DNA of 64,000 nucleotides, taken from the NCBI GenBank assembly GCA_902587515.1, contig CACILM010000003.1:1-64000 (forward strand), in the 5' to 3' direction. Positions within the stretch are counted from its first letter, which is position 1. The number at the start of each line of letters is the position of its first letter. Shown here one piece after another: positions 14,060 to 23,334 of the stretch. Made by a program: the position numbers and the translations under genes. A model generated the notes under the pieces. The model worked only from the letters and a program-made list of their open reading frames with translations. It was not told where the DNA came from and searched no databases. The stretch is from an uncultured Pelagibacteraceae bacterium. GTDB taxonomy: Bacteria > Pseudomonadota > Alphaproteobacteria > Pelagibacterales > Pelagibacteraceae.

Positions 14060-15179
14060 AAAGATAAGTTTTATTTTTAGTATAGTTTAAAATGACTCCA
14101 GCAAGTATCGAACTGCCGATTAAGGAGGAACCACCATAACTTAAAAAAGGTAGGGTCATACCTGTAGATGGAAGTAAATTAGTATTTACTCCTACGTGGA
14201 TAAATGTTTGAAATACTAAAAGTGAAGCGAGACCGCATAATGAAATTTTAATTAATTTATCTTCTTGATTAATGCAATTTTTAATAATTCTGAAGGAAAT
14301 ATATAAAAAAACTAGAATGATTATGACTGAAATAATTGAACCATATTCTTCAGAAATAATTGCAATTATATAATCAGTGTGAGCTTCCGGAACCCTATCT
14401 TTTAAAATTCCTTCACCCATTCCTTGACCCTTTAAACCACCTAATTTAATTGAGTCTAATGCTGAAGAAGACTGAAATTTATCACCCTTAGAAGGATCTA
14501 TAAAAGATATTAAACGATTAGTTATATAGCCAAATTTTTCTGGCATTAACAAAAGTAAAGAACTTAATGAAATCAAAAAAACAGAGAAAAAACTAAAAAC
14601 AAAAAGTAAACCTACTCCTGATATAAATACTATTGCTCCCCAACTTAAAACTAACAAAATTGATTGTCCAAGATCTGGTTGATTGACTAACAAAATTATC
14701 ACTAACGAGAGTAATAAAAAACTCAATAAATATTTAATTTGGGAGTTCTGGAATTTTTCCAAAGTCAAAATGTTTACTGAGGCCAGAATGAAAAAGGGCT
14801 TTAATACTTCAATTGGTTGTAATCTAAAAAAATATAAATCTAACCATCGTTTGGCTCCTTTAACTTCAACACCAACAATCGGAACTAATGCTAAGAGAAT
14901 AAAAGTAGTTACAAATAAAGGAAGTATAAATTTTTTTAAAACTGAAGTTTCAATTATTGAAATTGTAATCATTATGGTTAATGCTATTATTGTAAAAATT
15001 AAATGTTTTGAAAAAAAGAAATAATAATCTTTATTTAATCTCTCGCCAGCTAATGAAGAGGTAGATGAAAAAGAAAAAAATAATCCTAGAGAGAATAAAA
15101 CAATAAAACTAAAAAAAATTTTTTTATCAATATTTCTCCAATAATTTGTTAATTTAAGCTTATAAATATTTTCTAACAT
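14052..15179 (-). CDS. ftsW: SEDS-family septal peptidoglycan polymerase FtsW
   Basis: FtsW is a polytopic inner-membrane glycosyltransferase that polymerises lipid II at the septum together with the transpeptidase FtsI. The protein is hydrophobic throughout and can hold about ten membrane helices. SEDS signatures are present: KGAKRWLDLYFFRLQPIEVLKP in the first half, LVNQPDLGQS, and the C-terminal pair HTDYIIAIISEEYG and LPSTGMTLPFLSYGGSS. The length of 375 residues is typical. RodA is the main alternative, but the position between murD and murG supports FtsW. It overlaps murD by 20 bases at its start. Confidence 0.95.
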   Translation of the reverse strand: MLENIYKLKLTNYWRNIDKKIFFSFIVLFSLGLFFSFSSTSSLAGERLNKDYYFFFSKHLIFTIIALTIMITISIIETSVLKKFILPLFVTTFILLALVPIVGVEVKGAKRWLDLYFFRLQPIEVLKPFFILASVNILTLEKFQNSQIKYLLSFLLLSLVIILLVNQPDLGQSILLVLSWGAIVFISGVGLLFVFSFFSVFLISLSSLLLLMPEKFGYITNRLISFIDPSKGDKFQSSSALDSIKLGGLKGQGMGEGILKDRVPEAHTDYIIAIISEEYGSIISVIIILVFLYISFRIIKNCINQEDKLIKISLCGLASLLVFQTFIHVGVNTNLLPSTGMTLPFLSYGGSSLIGSSILAGVILNYTKNKTYLYE

Positions 15180-16437
15180 ATAGTTTACTCAATTTTTTAA
15201 ATTCATTGCCTCTATGTTCAAAATTTAAATATTGATCATAAGATGCAGATGCTGGGCTCAGTAAAATTGTATTATTTTTTTTATTAAATGTTTTAATATC
15301 CTTTAGGATTTGATTGATAGAATTTCTGAGATTTTTACCTACAAAAAAAGGTAAATTATTTTTTATCTTTTTTTTAAAAAAATTTACGTTTTTTCCAATT
15401 ATATAAGATTTAACTATATTTTTTTTTAAACTTTTTAAAATAATCTTATCATTTTTTTTTGGAAGTCCCCCAACTATCCAATATATATTTTTTGTATTTT
15501 CTAATGCAAATTTAGTTGACTGAAATGTTGTTGACTTTGAGTCGTTAATAAAAATACAATTTTTTTTTTTTAGAAAAATTTCATACCTATGAGGCAGACC
15601 TTTAAATGAAGCTAAACAAGTAATTAAAGATTTTTGACTAATTTTAAAGAGTTTCGATAGTTCATACACAAAAGACATATTTTCATCATTTATTTTCAAG
15701 TTTAGATATTTGTTTTCAATCTTCGACTTAAATTCTTTATACTGATAGGATTTTGGAATAATTAGTTTGCCTAATAATTTTCTTTTTTTATACTCAAATT
15801 TTAAGTCTTTATTCAAAAGTGAAAAATGATTTTGTTTTTGATTTCTGAAAATTTTGAATTTTGAATCTGTATAATTTTTCATGCTTCCATGCCAATCAAT
15901 ATGGTCATTAGTTATGTTTAATAATAAAGCATAATCAGGTTTAATAAATTTAGAGTAAGCTAGTTGAAAAGAAGATGCCTCAATAATTAAATACGTATTT
16001 TTTTTGGGATTTAAACTCAAAATTGGAGTACCAATATTTCCTCCTAATAATGTTTTTATCTTATTTTTTTTTAAGATATGGTTTATAATTTTACAAGTCG
16101 TCGATTTACCATTTGTTCCAGTTACAAATATGCTTTTAAAATCTTTATGAAATAAATAAAATAAGTCGATATCTGTAATAATCTTATTTCTAAATCGAAT
16201 TAATTGTTTTTTATTTTTAGATTGATTTAAACTTACACCAGGACTTAAAATTATATAGTTTGCTTCTTTAAGTGCTTTGTTCAAGTTTAATGGTCTTTTT
16301 TTATCATAAAAAGATTTATTTGTGTCGTCCCACACTTTATAATTTTTAAACCGATTTTTATTAAAGAACTTCACTACTGATTTACCAGTTAGTCCTAAAC
16401 CGTAAATCAAAAAAGATAAATCTTTTAAATCATTCAT
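15160..16437 (-). CDS. murD: UDP-N-acetylmuramoyl-L-alanine--D-glutamate ligase
   Basis: MurD adds D-glutamate to UDP-MurNAc-L-Ala. The N-terminal Rossmann segment YGLGLTGKSVVKF, the P-loop VTGTNGKSTT near residue 105, NITNDHIDWHGSMKNY in the central domain, and the C-terminal INDSKSTTFQST and LLSPASASYDQYLNFEHRG signatures are all present. The length of 425 residues is slightly short but complete. The middle of the protein is unusually lysine-rich, in line with base composition. It is separated from mraY by 12 bases and overlaps ftsW by 20. Confidence 0.95.
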   Translation of the reverse strand: MNDLKDLSFLIYGLGLTGKSVVKFFNKNRFKNYKVWDDTNKSFYDKKRPLNLNKALKEANYIILSPGVSLNQSKNKKQLIRFRNKIITDIDLFYLFHKDFKSIFVTGTNGKSTTCKIINHILKKNKIKTLLGGNIGTPILSLNPKKNTYLIIEASSFQLAYSKFIKPDYALLLNITNDHIDWHGSMKNYTDSKFKIFRNQKQNHFSLLNKDLKFEYKKRKLLGKLIIPKSYQYKEFKSKIENKYLNLKINDENMSFVYELSKLFKISQKSLITCLASFKGLPHRYEIFLKKKNCIFINDSKSTTFQSTKFALENTKNIYWIVGGLPKKNDKIILKSLKKNIVKSYIIGKNVNFFKKKIKNNLPFFVGKNLRNSINQILKDIKTFNKKNNTILLSPASASYDQYLNFEHRGNEFKKLSKLYVRKYL

Positions 16438-16449
16438 TGAGATATTTAA

Positions 16450-17535
16450 TTATCTTAGTTTTAATGTAGCTAATCCAACTAATGCCAAAATTATGGCTAT
16501 TATCCAAAAACGAATAACAATTGTTGACTCGGCCCAACCTTTTTTTTCAAAGTGATGGTGAATAGGAGCCATTTTGAAAATTCTTTTTCCAGTCAATTTA
16601 AATGATATAACCTGTATAATTACTGATACAGTCTCCAAGACAAATAAGCCTCCAATAATTGCCAGTACAATTTCGTGCTTTACAATAATAGCAATTGCAG
16701 CCAATGATCCTCCTAAAGAAAGTGAACCTGTGTCCCCCATGAAAATTTTTGCTGGTGGGGCGTTGTACCAAAGAAAGCCAAGACAAGATCCAACTACTGA
16801 ACCACAAAATATTGATAATTCTCCAGTGTCAGGTATGTATTGTATTTGAAGGTACTCAGAAAAAATTGTGTTGCCTACCACGTAAGAAATAAGTGTAAAT
16901 GATAAAGCAACCAACATAACTGGAACTGTAGCTAACCCATCTAATCCATCCGTTAGATTAACTGCATTCGATGCTCCAATAATGACAAATAAGCCAAATG
17001 GTATAAAGAATAAGCCCATATTCCAAATTAAATTTTTAAAAAAAGGAAAATAAAGATCAAATAAATATTGATGGTTTGTAAATTTTATTAATATAAAAAG
17101 AGCTAAAGAACTAATAATAAGTTGTCCAAAAAATTTATATCTAGATTTTAATCCACTTGAATTTTTATATTTTATTTTCAAAATATCATCTAAAAGACCC
17201 AGGCTACCGAGACTTATAGATACAAAAATCAATGTCCAAACATAAATATTTTTTAAATCAGCCCAAAGAAGCGTGCTAGAAATAATTCCGATTATGATTA
17301 TTACTCCACCCATTGTAGGAGTGCCAGATTTTTTCACTATGTGATCTATTGGACCATCTTGTCTAATTGGACCAGTAATCATTTTTTCGGAAAATATTTT
17401 TATTAATGGTGCTCCAATTATAAAAACTACTACTAATGAGGTAATAACTGAGAGACCTGTTCTAAAAGTCAAATACTTAAAAACGTTTAAAAAAGAATAT
17501 TGATCTATTAGCGATGTTAAAAAATGAAATAACAT
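16450..17535 (-). CDS. mraY: Phospho-N-acetylmuramoyl-pentapeptide transferase MraY
   Basis: MraY is the polytopic inner-membrane enzyme that moves phospho-MurNAc-pentapeptide onto undecaprenyl phosphate to form lipid I. Catalytic and signature segments are clear: KSGTPTMGGVIII near the N-terminus, LGLLDDILK (aspartate pair), NAVNLTDGLDGLAT, KIFMGDTGSLSLGG and the histidine cluster MAPIHHHFEKKGW. Ten hydrophobic segments fit, and 361 residues is the standard length. It begins immediately after the murE-murF stop with no gap. Two shadow frames over this gene in the ORF track were ignored. Confidence 0.98.
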   Translation of the reverse strand: MLFHFLTSLIDQYSFLNVFKYLTFRTGLSVITSLVVVFIIGAPLIKIFSEKMITGPIRQDGPIDHIVKKSGTPTMGGVIIIIGIISSTLLWADLKNIYVWTLIFVSISLGSLGLLDDILKIKYKNSSGLKSRYKFFGQLIISSLALFILIKFTNHQYLFDLYFPFFKNLIWNMGLFFIPFGLFVIIGASNAVNLTDGLDGLATVPVMLVALSFTLISYVVGNTIFSEYLQIQYIPDTGELSIFCGSVVGSCLGFLWYNAPPAKIFMGDTGSLSLGGSLAAIAIIVKHEIVLAIIGGLFVLETVSVIIQVISFKLTGKRIFKMAPIHHHFEKKGWAESTIVIRFWIIAIILALVGLATLKLR

Positions 17536-20298
17536 TTAATAGCCTTTTATAATTTTTTTACTCAAATTATTTAAACCAGTTGCGTTAGAGCCTTTAATCA
17601 TTAGATAATCATTATTAGCTAAAATGTTTTTTAAAGTAAAATCTACATCTGACTCTTGTTGTAAGATATTTCCTCGCTTATTTTTATTTATATTCTTATA
17701 AGTATTAAGAGTTTTGATGCCTTTAATAAACACTTTGTCTATATCTGAATTGTTAATAACTTTTGATATACTTTTATGCAATTCAACTGATTTATGACCT
17801 AACTCTAGCATGTCCCCAAGTAACAAATACTTTTTAAAATTTTCTTTTTTTATAGAATTAAAATTTAGGATTGCATTTTTTACAGAAAGTGGATTAGCAT
17901 TATAACTTTCATCAATAAAATTGAATTTTTTTTTATATCTGTAAATTTTGTGTATTTTTCCCCGACCCTCAGTTGGCTCAATGTTTTTATAGAAATTAAG
18001 AATTTGAGAAAATTCTAGATTTAATACTTTCAATAAGGCTAATGAAGATAGAACATTGTAATAATTAATGTTTTTAATTGTTATTTTGAAGGTTTGATTA
18101 ATAATTTTGATAGTTAAAACTTTATTTTTTTTCTTAGTAATAACCTTTTTTAAGCAAACATCTGAATTTTTGTTAACTCCAAAAGTTACAACTTTAAGAT
18201 TTTTATTCTTTGCTTTTTTTTCTAAATAATTAAAAAATTTATCATCTCTATTTAAAATTATTGTACCATTTTTTTGAATGTTTTTTATTATTTCACTTTT
18301 TGCGTCTGCAATTCCCATTACATTTTTAAAATTTTCAATATGAGCTTCACCAATATTCGTAATAACTCCAATGTGTGGTCTTATTAATTTTGTCAAATCA
18401 TCTATCTCCCCTTTTTTACTCATTCCAACTTCAAAAACTCCAAACCTATGATTTGTTTTCAGTTGAGAGAGACTAATTGGTACACCGTATTCATTGTTGT
18501 ATGATTTAGGGGAACAATAGGTACTACCAAATTTTTGTAATAAATCTTTAATTAAATTTTTTAAAGATGTCTTTCCTGCACTTCCAGTAATTGCAATTAT
18601 TTTAGCTGTTGTTTTATCTCTTTTTAGAGAGGCAAATCTTTTAAGAAATTTTATCTCATTTTTTGTTTTTAGAACTTTTTTTCTATTATTATTAATCTGT
18701 TTTGAGGATATTATATATTTAGCCCCTCTTTTAAATGCTTCTTGAATAAATTTGACACCATCATTATTTTTTCCTTTTAATGTTAAAAAAATATTACCTT
18801 TATTTACTTCTCTAGAGTCTATGGCTAAACCGTGGAAATTGCCAACTTTTGTATTTGTTAAAATACTTTCTAAAATTTTTTTGTTTTGTAAAAAAGTAAA
18901 ATTTATATTTGATAGTTTTTTTGTTTTTATTTTGAGTTTTTTTATTATTTGGCTATCTGAGATAGAAATAATTTTATTTTTATAAATTTGTTCTTTTTCA
19001 TGACCTTTTCCTGCTACAAGTATGATTTCGCCAGGTTCTGCTTTCATGATTGCTGTTTTAATAGCTTGAGTTCTATTTCCAATATTAAAGTAATTTGTAA
19101 ATTTGATATTTTTTATTATTTCATTTCTGATTTTTTTGGGATCTTCATTTCTTGGATTGTCATCAGTTACGTATATTTTTTTGCAGTTGATACTAGCTAT
19201 CTTAGCCATGATTGGTCTTTTTTTAAGATCTCTATCTCCTCCACACCCAAATACTAAAGTTATCTCTCTACCATGATAATTTTTCAAAGATTTAATAGCT
19301 TTCTCTAAAGCATCTGGAGTATGTGCAAAATCTACGTATGCTTTTACCTTGTTTGAAAACGTTCGAATTAGTTCTAATCTTCCATTTACATCCTTTATTT
19401 TTTTTAATGAACTAAAAATTTTATTTTCTCTGAGCCCATTTAATTTTGCTGCTTCTATTGCCATTGAAAGATTTTTTAATTGGAATTCATTTAGATTAAG
19501 TTGAGCATTCTTTTTTAATTTTGCTGCTATTCTATCGCTGTCTATTAATTTAAGCTTTCTTTTTTTTGAAATTTTTTTTAACAAGGGAAATTCTTTTATA
19601 TTTCTTTCACAAATCATTACCTTTCTTTTTTTAATTACATTTCTAAACAAATGTAATTTGGCATTAAGATATTTAGCCATCGTTTTATGATAATCTAAGT
19701 GGTCTTGGCTAAAATTTGTAAATATGCCAGCTTTAAAGTCAAGGTGATCCAGTCTTCTTTGATGCAATCCATGACTTGAAGTTTCAACAATTACATTATT
19801 AATATTATTTTTTTTTATCTTTTGGAGTGATCTGTGAAGATTAAGCGTGTCAGGTGTTGTGAGATCTGACTTATCTACTTTTTTTTTATATTTTATACCT
19901 AAAGTACCAATTGATGCTGCAGGTATTTTATTGAGATTTAAAATCTGAAAATATAAATCTGCCACTGAAGTTTTCCCATTTGTTCCTGTTACAGCTATTA
20001 AATTTTTTGGCTTTAATTTATAGAATTTTGATGCAATCTCACTAAGGAGGTATCTTACATTTTTGGTCTTAATAACAACTAAATTTTTATTTTTATAATT
20101 ACAGTTTTTTGAGCAAATGACTACTTTTGCTCCATTTTTTACTGATTCAGAAATATATTTCTCTCCATTAATTTTTTGTCCTTTTATAGCAAAAAAAATG
20201 AAACCTTTTTTTACATTTTTACTATTTATTTCTAAACCCTTTATATCGATATTTTTTTTTTCTTTAGGGAGATTGTTAATTAATTGTTTCAGCAACAT
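17536..20298 (-). CDS. murE-murF: Fused MurE-MurF (tripeptide synthase plus D-Ala-D-Ala adding enzyme)
   Basis: One 920-residue frame contains two complete Mur ligases. Residues 1 to about 455 are MurE: P-loop AVTGTNGKTS at 102-111, the central FSQDHLDYHKTM, the substrate-choice motif DNPRNEDP at about 380, which is the signature for meso-diaminopimelate, and VAGKGHE near 430. From about residue 465 to the end is MurF: a second UDP-binding start (AIDSREVNKGNIF), P-loop AITGSAGKTS at about 569, NIGEAHIENF and FIDESYNANPLSVKNA. The two are joined by a short lysine-rich linker with no stop or frameshift. It therefore should perform the meso-DAP and D-Ala-D-Ala additions in one polypeptide. Separate adjacent genes are the usual arrangement. 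It overlaps ftsI by 23 bases at its start. Confidence 0.97.
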   Translation of the reverse strand: MLLKQLINNLPKEKKNIDIKGLEINSKNVKKGFIFFAIKGQKINGEKYISESVKNGAKVVICSKNCNYKNKNLVVIKTKNVRYLLSEIASKFYKLKPKNLIAVTGTNGKTSVADLYFQILNLNKIPAASIGTLGIKYKKKVDKSDLTTPDTLNLHRSLQKIKKNNINNVIVETSSHGLHQRRLDHLDFKAGIFTNFSQDHLDYHKTMAKYLNAKLHLFRNVIKKRKVMICERNIKEFPLLKKISKKRKLKLIDSDRIAAKLKKNAQLNLNEFQLKNLSMAIEAAKLNGLRENKIFSSLKKIKDVNGRLELIRTFSNKVKAYVDFAHTPDALEKAIKSLKNYHGREITLVFGCGGDRDLKKRPIMAKIASINCKKIYVTDDNPRNEDPKKIRNEIIKNIKFTNYFNIGNRTQAIKTAIMKAEPGEIILVAGKGHEKEQIYKNKIISISDSQIIKKLKIKTKKLSNINFTFLQNKKILESILTNTKVGNFHGLAIDSREVNKGNIFLTLKGKNNDGVKFIQEAFKRGAKYIISSKQINNNRKKVLKTKNEIKFLKRFASLKRDKTTAKIIAITGSAGKTSLKNLIKDLLQKFGSTYCSPKSYNNEYGVPISLSQLKTNHRFGVFEVGMSKKGEIDDLTKLIRPHIGVITNIGEAHIENFKNVMGIADAKSEIIKNIQKNGTIILNRDDKFFNYLEKKAKNKNLKVVTFGVNKNSDVCLKKVITKKKNKVLTIKIINQTFKITIKNINYYNVLSSLALLKVLNLEFSQILNFYKNIEPTEGRGKIHKIYRYKKKFNFIDESYNANPLSVKNAILNFNSIKKENFKKYLLLGDMLELGHKSVELHKSISKVINNSDIDKVFIKGIKTLNTYKNINKNKRGNILQQESDVDFTLKNILANNDYLMIKGSNATGLNNLSKKIIKGY

Positions 20299-22003
20299 AT
20301 CTATTATTAAATTCTCTACTATTTATGGCTAAAATTGGTCCGATTTTTTCTATTATTTTGCCAGCTACGTATACTGAATTCCACCCAGCTTCATTTCTAA
20401 ATCCCCTAATTTTTACTCCTCTATAATCATAAATTAAATCTTTGGCTATTTGAGGATTTTCCAACATTACTAATAAAGCATATCTAGGCCTCTGAAATGG
20501 AAAAATAGATACAAAAGTGTTTAAATTTTCATTTTTGAATTTATAGTTTTGAGATGTTCCAGTTTTCCCTCCTACATAATATCCATGTATATCTGCTAGA
20601 CTAGCGGTGCCCTCTTTTTCGGTCACAACTTTTCTTAAAATATTATTTATTTGCTTGCTAGTTTTTTTTGAAACTAAAGCAGAATTTTTTTCCTCTTTAC
20701 TCTCTTTAATTAAACTTGGCTTAATTATTTTACCTCCATTAACTAAAGCTGCATAAACAGAAACAGCTTGTAAAGGCGTTGTGGTTATTCCGTGTCCATA
20801 GGAAACTGTCTCTAATTTGCATTTATTCCACTCAAAACCAATTGGATTTCCTATTTCTTCTAATTGAATCTCAGAAGTTTTTAGTAATTTTGTATCATCA
20901 ATAAACTTCTTAAATTTTTCCTCACCGACTTTTTTTGCAATCATTAATGTTCCAATATTAGATGATCTTATTAAAATATCTTCTACTGATAAATTCTTTG
21001 GAAATTCTTTAATATCTGAAATTTCGTATTTAGAACATTTAACTGTGCGAGGAATATTTTCAATAATTGTCTCTGGTTCAACAAGTTCGTTATCTAATGC
21101 AAGAGCAACAGTAAAAGTTTTAAAAATTGAGCCAAGCTCGTAAACCCCTTTAGTAATTTTATTCAAATATTTTTTATCATTAAGATTTACCCTAGAGTTA
21201 ATGTCAAAATTGGGCAAAGAAACTAAGGATAATATTTCTCCATTTTCAACATCCATCAATAAAGCTCCACCTCCTGAGGCTTTAAATGTATTTAAAGAGG
21301 AATTAAGTTCCTTAGAGATTAAATGCTGGATGTTAGTGTCTAAAGTTAATTGAAGAGGCTCATCAGATAAGTTTTTATTTTTTAATTCTTTATCAAAATA
21401 TTTTTCAACACCCGAAACACCATAGTTATCGTAATCTACCTGACCAACTATATGGCTAAATAAATTTCCATGAGTATAAATTCTTGATTGAAATGGTTCA
21501 AATATTATTGCTTTTTCACCCAAGCCCCATAATTTCTTTTTTTCATTTTGATTAATACGTTTTTTTAAATAGAAATATTTTCCTTTTATTAACTTTTTTT
21601 CTATTTGTTTAATCGGAAGTTCTGGAAAATTTATCCTTAGTCTAAGCAAAAAATTATCTTTATTTGTTACGTAAGAGGGATTAATAGCTGCATGAAATGA
21701 TTTAACATTTCTTGATATTAACTCTCCATTTCGGTCAACGATATCTCTTCGTAATAATGTAAATTTGTTAGGAGTTTTTTCTGTATTATATATTTCAAAA
21801 TTATTTAAAGAAACATGTATTATTCTTATACTGAAAATTAAAATTAAAGAAAAAAAAAGAAAAAATAACAAATAAATTCTATCTTGAAAAAGATTATTTT
21901 TTTTTAAAAACTTGTTTTTTTTATTTGTTTCTAAATAATCTTCAAAATAAAAACTTTTTTGATTAGAGTTATATTCTTTTATTTTTTTATTTTTTTTTCT
22001 CAT
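20276..22003 (-). CDS. ftsI: Septal transpeptidase FtsI (PBP3)
   Basis: FtsI is the class B penicillin-binding protein that cross-links septal peptidoglycan with FtsW. A long charged cytoplasmic N-terminus is followed by one membrane anchor at about residues 46-66. Next come the dimerisation region (RRDIVDRNGELISRN) and the transpeptidase domain with its three active-site boxes: SIFK (SxxK) in ELGSIFKTFTV, SSN in IRSSNIGT, and KTG in VGGKTGTSQ. Length (575 residues) is normal. Gene order ftsL-ftsI-murE is canonical. Its N-terminus overlaps the end of ftsL by 17 bases. Confidence 0.95.
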   Translation of the reverse strand: MRKKNKKIKEYNSNQKSFYFEDYLETNKKNKFLKKNNLFQDRIYLLFFLFFSLILIFSIRIIHVSLNNFEIYNTEKTPNKFTLLRRDIVDRNGELISRNVKSFHAAINPSYVTNKDNFLLRLRINFPELPIKQIEKKLIKGKYFYLKKRINQNEKKKLWGLGEKAIIFEPFQSRIYTHGNLFSHIVGQVDYDNYGVSGVEKYFDKELKNKNLSDEPLQLTLDTNIQHLISKELNSSLNTFKASGGGALLMDVENGEILSLVSLPNFDINSRVNLNDKKYLNKITKGVYELGSIFKTFTVALALDNELVEPETIIENIPRTVKCSKYEISDIKEFPKNLSVEDILIRSSNIGTLMIAKKVGEEKFKKFIDDTKLLKTSEIQLEEIGNPIGFEWNKCKLETVSYGHGITTTPLQAVSVYAALVNGGKIIKPSLIKESKEEKNSALVSKKTSKQINNILRKVVTEKEGTASLADIHGYYVGGKTGTSQNYKFKNENLNTFVSIFPFQRPRYALLVMLENPQIAKDLIYDYRGVKIRGFRNEAGWNSVYVAGKIIEKIGPILAINSREFNNRYVAETIN

Positions 22004-22313
22004 GATCTTTTTTAATAGCTAATTTATTCTGTAAATCAGTAAAACTTGTAATGCTTAAAAATATTTTTGAATTTTGAATAGGAAAATATTGATTATAATC
22101 TAAATTTTCAATTTTCATTTCAATCATTGCCGGAGAAGATAAATAAGAAAAATCTAATTGTAATTCACTTAAATTTTTTTCTTGATTAATTACAAGGTTG
22201 CTTAAGCTAAATATTTTTTTTTCTATTTGTCTTGTTTGATTTTTAACAAAGGAGGTTCCAATTAACAAGAATGAGAGAATAGAAATTGAAAAAATTATTT
22301 TAAATCTTAACAT
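21987..22313 (-). CDS. ftsL: FtsL-like small divisome protein
   Basis: This is a 108-residue bitopic protein with an N-terminal hydrophobic segment at about residues 5-22 (KIIFSISILSFLLIGTSF) and a helical periplasmic part with leucine spacing compatible with a coiled coil (KIFSLSNLVINQEKNLSEL). FtsL family sequences are poorly conserved, so the call depends mainly on its size, topology and place between rsmH and ftsI, which is where ftsL always lies in this cluster. FtsL pairs with FtsB and FtsQ and activates FtsWI. It overlaps rsmH by 14 bases at its start and ftsI by 17 at its end. Confidence 0.78.
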   Translation of the reverse strand: MLRFKIIFSISILSFLLIGTSFVKNQTRQIEKKIFSLSNLVINQEKNLSELQLDFSYLSSPAMIEMKIENLDYNQYFPIQNSKIFLSITSFTDLQNKLAIKKDHEKKK

Positions 22314-23316
22314 TTGTAGACTCCAAATTTAAATATTTTTTAAATTTCTCAAAAATATTTATTGGTAGAAAAAATTTGTCTTTACTCCTTACTGCAAATC
22401 TTAATTTAGCTGAACGAGATGCATTATTTTTTCTTACTTCTTGAATAGAAGGTTTAATAATTTTTTTGTTATAATTTTCAAAAAGATGGGATTCATTTGA
22501 ATTTTCCTCAGGTAAATACCTTGAAGGTTTTGATTTATTTTTAGCATAATTAGTAAAAAAATATTTTACAATTTTATCTTCAATAGAATGAAAGCTTACA
22601 ATTAAAATTTTACCTCCAGGACGCAATAGTTTTGTAGCGTAAATAATACCATTTATAAGTTCAGTTATTTCTTTATTTACGAATATCCTTAAAGCCTGAA
22701 ATGTTTTTGTGCATGGGTTGATTTTACTTGAAAAAATTTTTTTTTTGCTTTGCTCAATAATTTTTACTAATTCACTTACTTTAGTAATCTTCCTCTCGGC
22801 TCTAGCTTTAACTATATTTTTAGCTATTTTGGATGCTTCTTTTTCTTCACCTAAAATTTTAATTATTAGTTTTAGCTTTGCTTCACTTAAATTATTTATT
22901 ACTTCTTTGGCTGAAAAACTTGAAAGACCCATTTTCATATCTAATGTTTCATTTGATCTAAAAGAAAAACCTCTTGATAAGTTTTTTATTTGGATCGAAG
23001 AAATACCCAAGTCAAAAATTGCCACGTCTACCTGCTCTTCAATTACTTTATTTATCTGACTAAATTTTAAATGATAAAATTTAAATCTATTTTGGTATTT
23101 TTTTTCTAATTTTTCTGCGATTATTTTAACTGCACTATCTCGATCTAAACTAACAACCTTTGTTTTTGTATATTCAAGTAAGGCTTTGGAATATCCCCCT
23201 CCACCAAAAGTACAATCCAGAAAAATTCCTCCTTTTGATGGGGAGGACTCTTTTATGATCTCACTCAACATCACTGGAAAATGTGAAAATTCCAGTGGTG
23301 ATTTTTGAGTATTCAT
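22300..23316 (-). CDS. rsmH: 16S rRNA (cytosine1402-N4)-methyltransferase RsmH (MraW)
   Basis: RsmH methylates C1402 in the ribosomal P site using S-adenosylmethionine. The N-terminal HFPVMLSEII and the SAM-binding loop GIFLDCTFGGGGYS are typical, as are FDLGISSIQI, LSRGFSF, FQALRIFVNKEI and LIVSFHSIEDKIVK. The C-terminal NNASRSAKLRFAVR is also diagnostic. Length about 338 residues is normal. The ORF track starts at a TTG; the next codon is an ATG (MNTQKSPLEF), which I take as the start. It follows ftsZ, which is not its usual upstream neighbour; mraZ normally is. Confidence 0.97.
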   Translation of the reverse strand: MNTQKSPLEFSHFPVMLSEIIKESSPSKGGIFLDCTFGGGGYSKALLEYTKTKVVSLDRDSAVKIIAEKLEKKYQNRFKFYHLKFSQINKVIEEQVDVAIFDLGISSIQIKNLSRGFSFRSNETLDMKMGLSSFSAKEVINNLSEAKLKLIIKILGEEKEASKIAKNIVKARAERKITKVSELVKIIEQSKKKIFSSKINPCTKTFQALRIFVNKEITELINGIIYATKLLRPGGKILIVSFHSIEDKIVKYFFTNYAKNKSKPSRYLPEENSNESHLFENYNKKIIKPSIQEVRKNNASRSAKLRFAVRSKDKFFLPINIFEKFKKYLNLESTNVKI

Positions 23317-23334
23317 CAAAATAGATTTTAATCA

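Noticed and set aside
14683-15024. 113-codon plus-strand frame opposite ftsW
   Set aside because: It overlaps conserved SEDS motifs on the other strand and has no recognisable domain.
22709-23059. 116-codon plus-strand frame opposite rsmH
   Set aside because: It is a hydrophobic shadow of a fully conserved gene; AT-rich antisense frames give leucine/phenylalanine/serine-rich peptides throughout the window.
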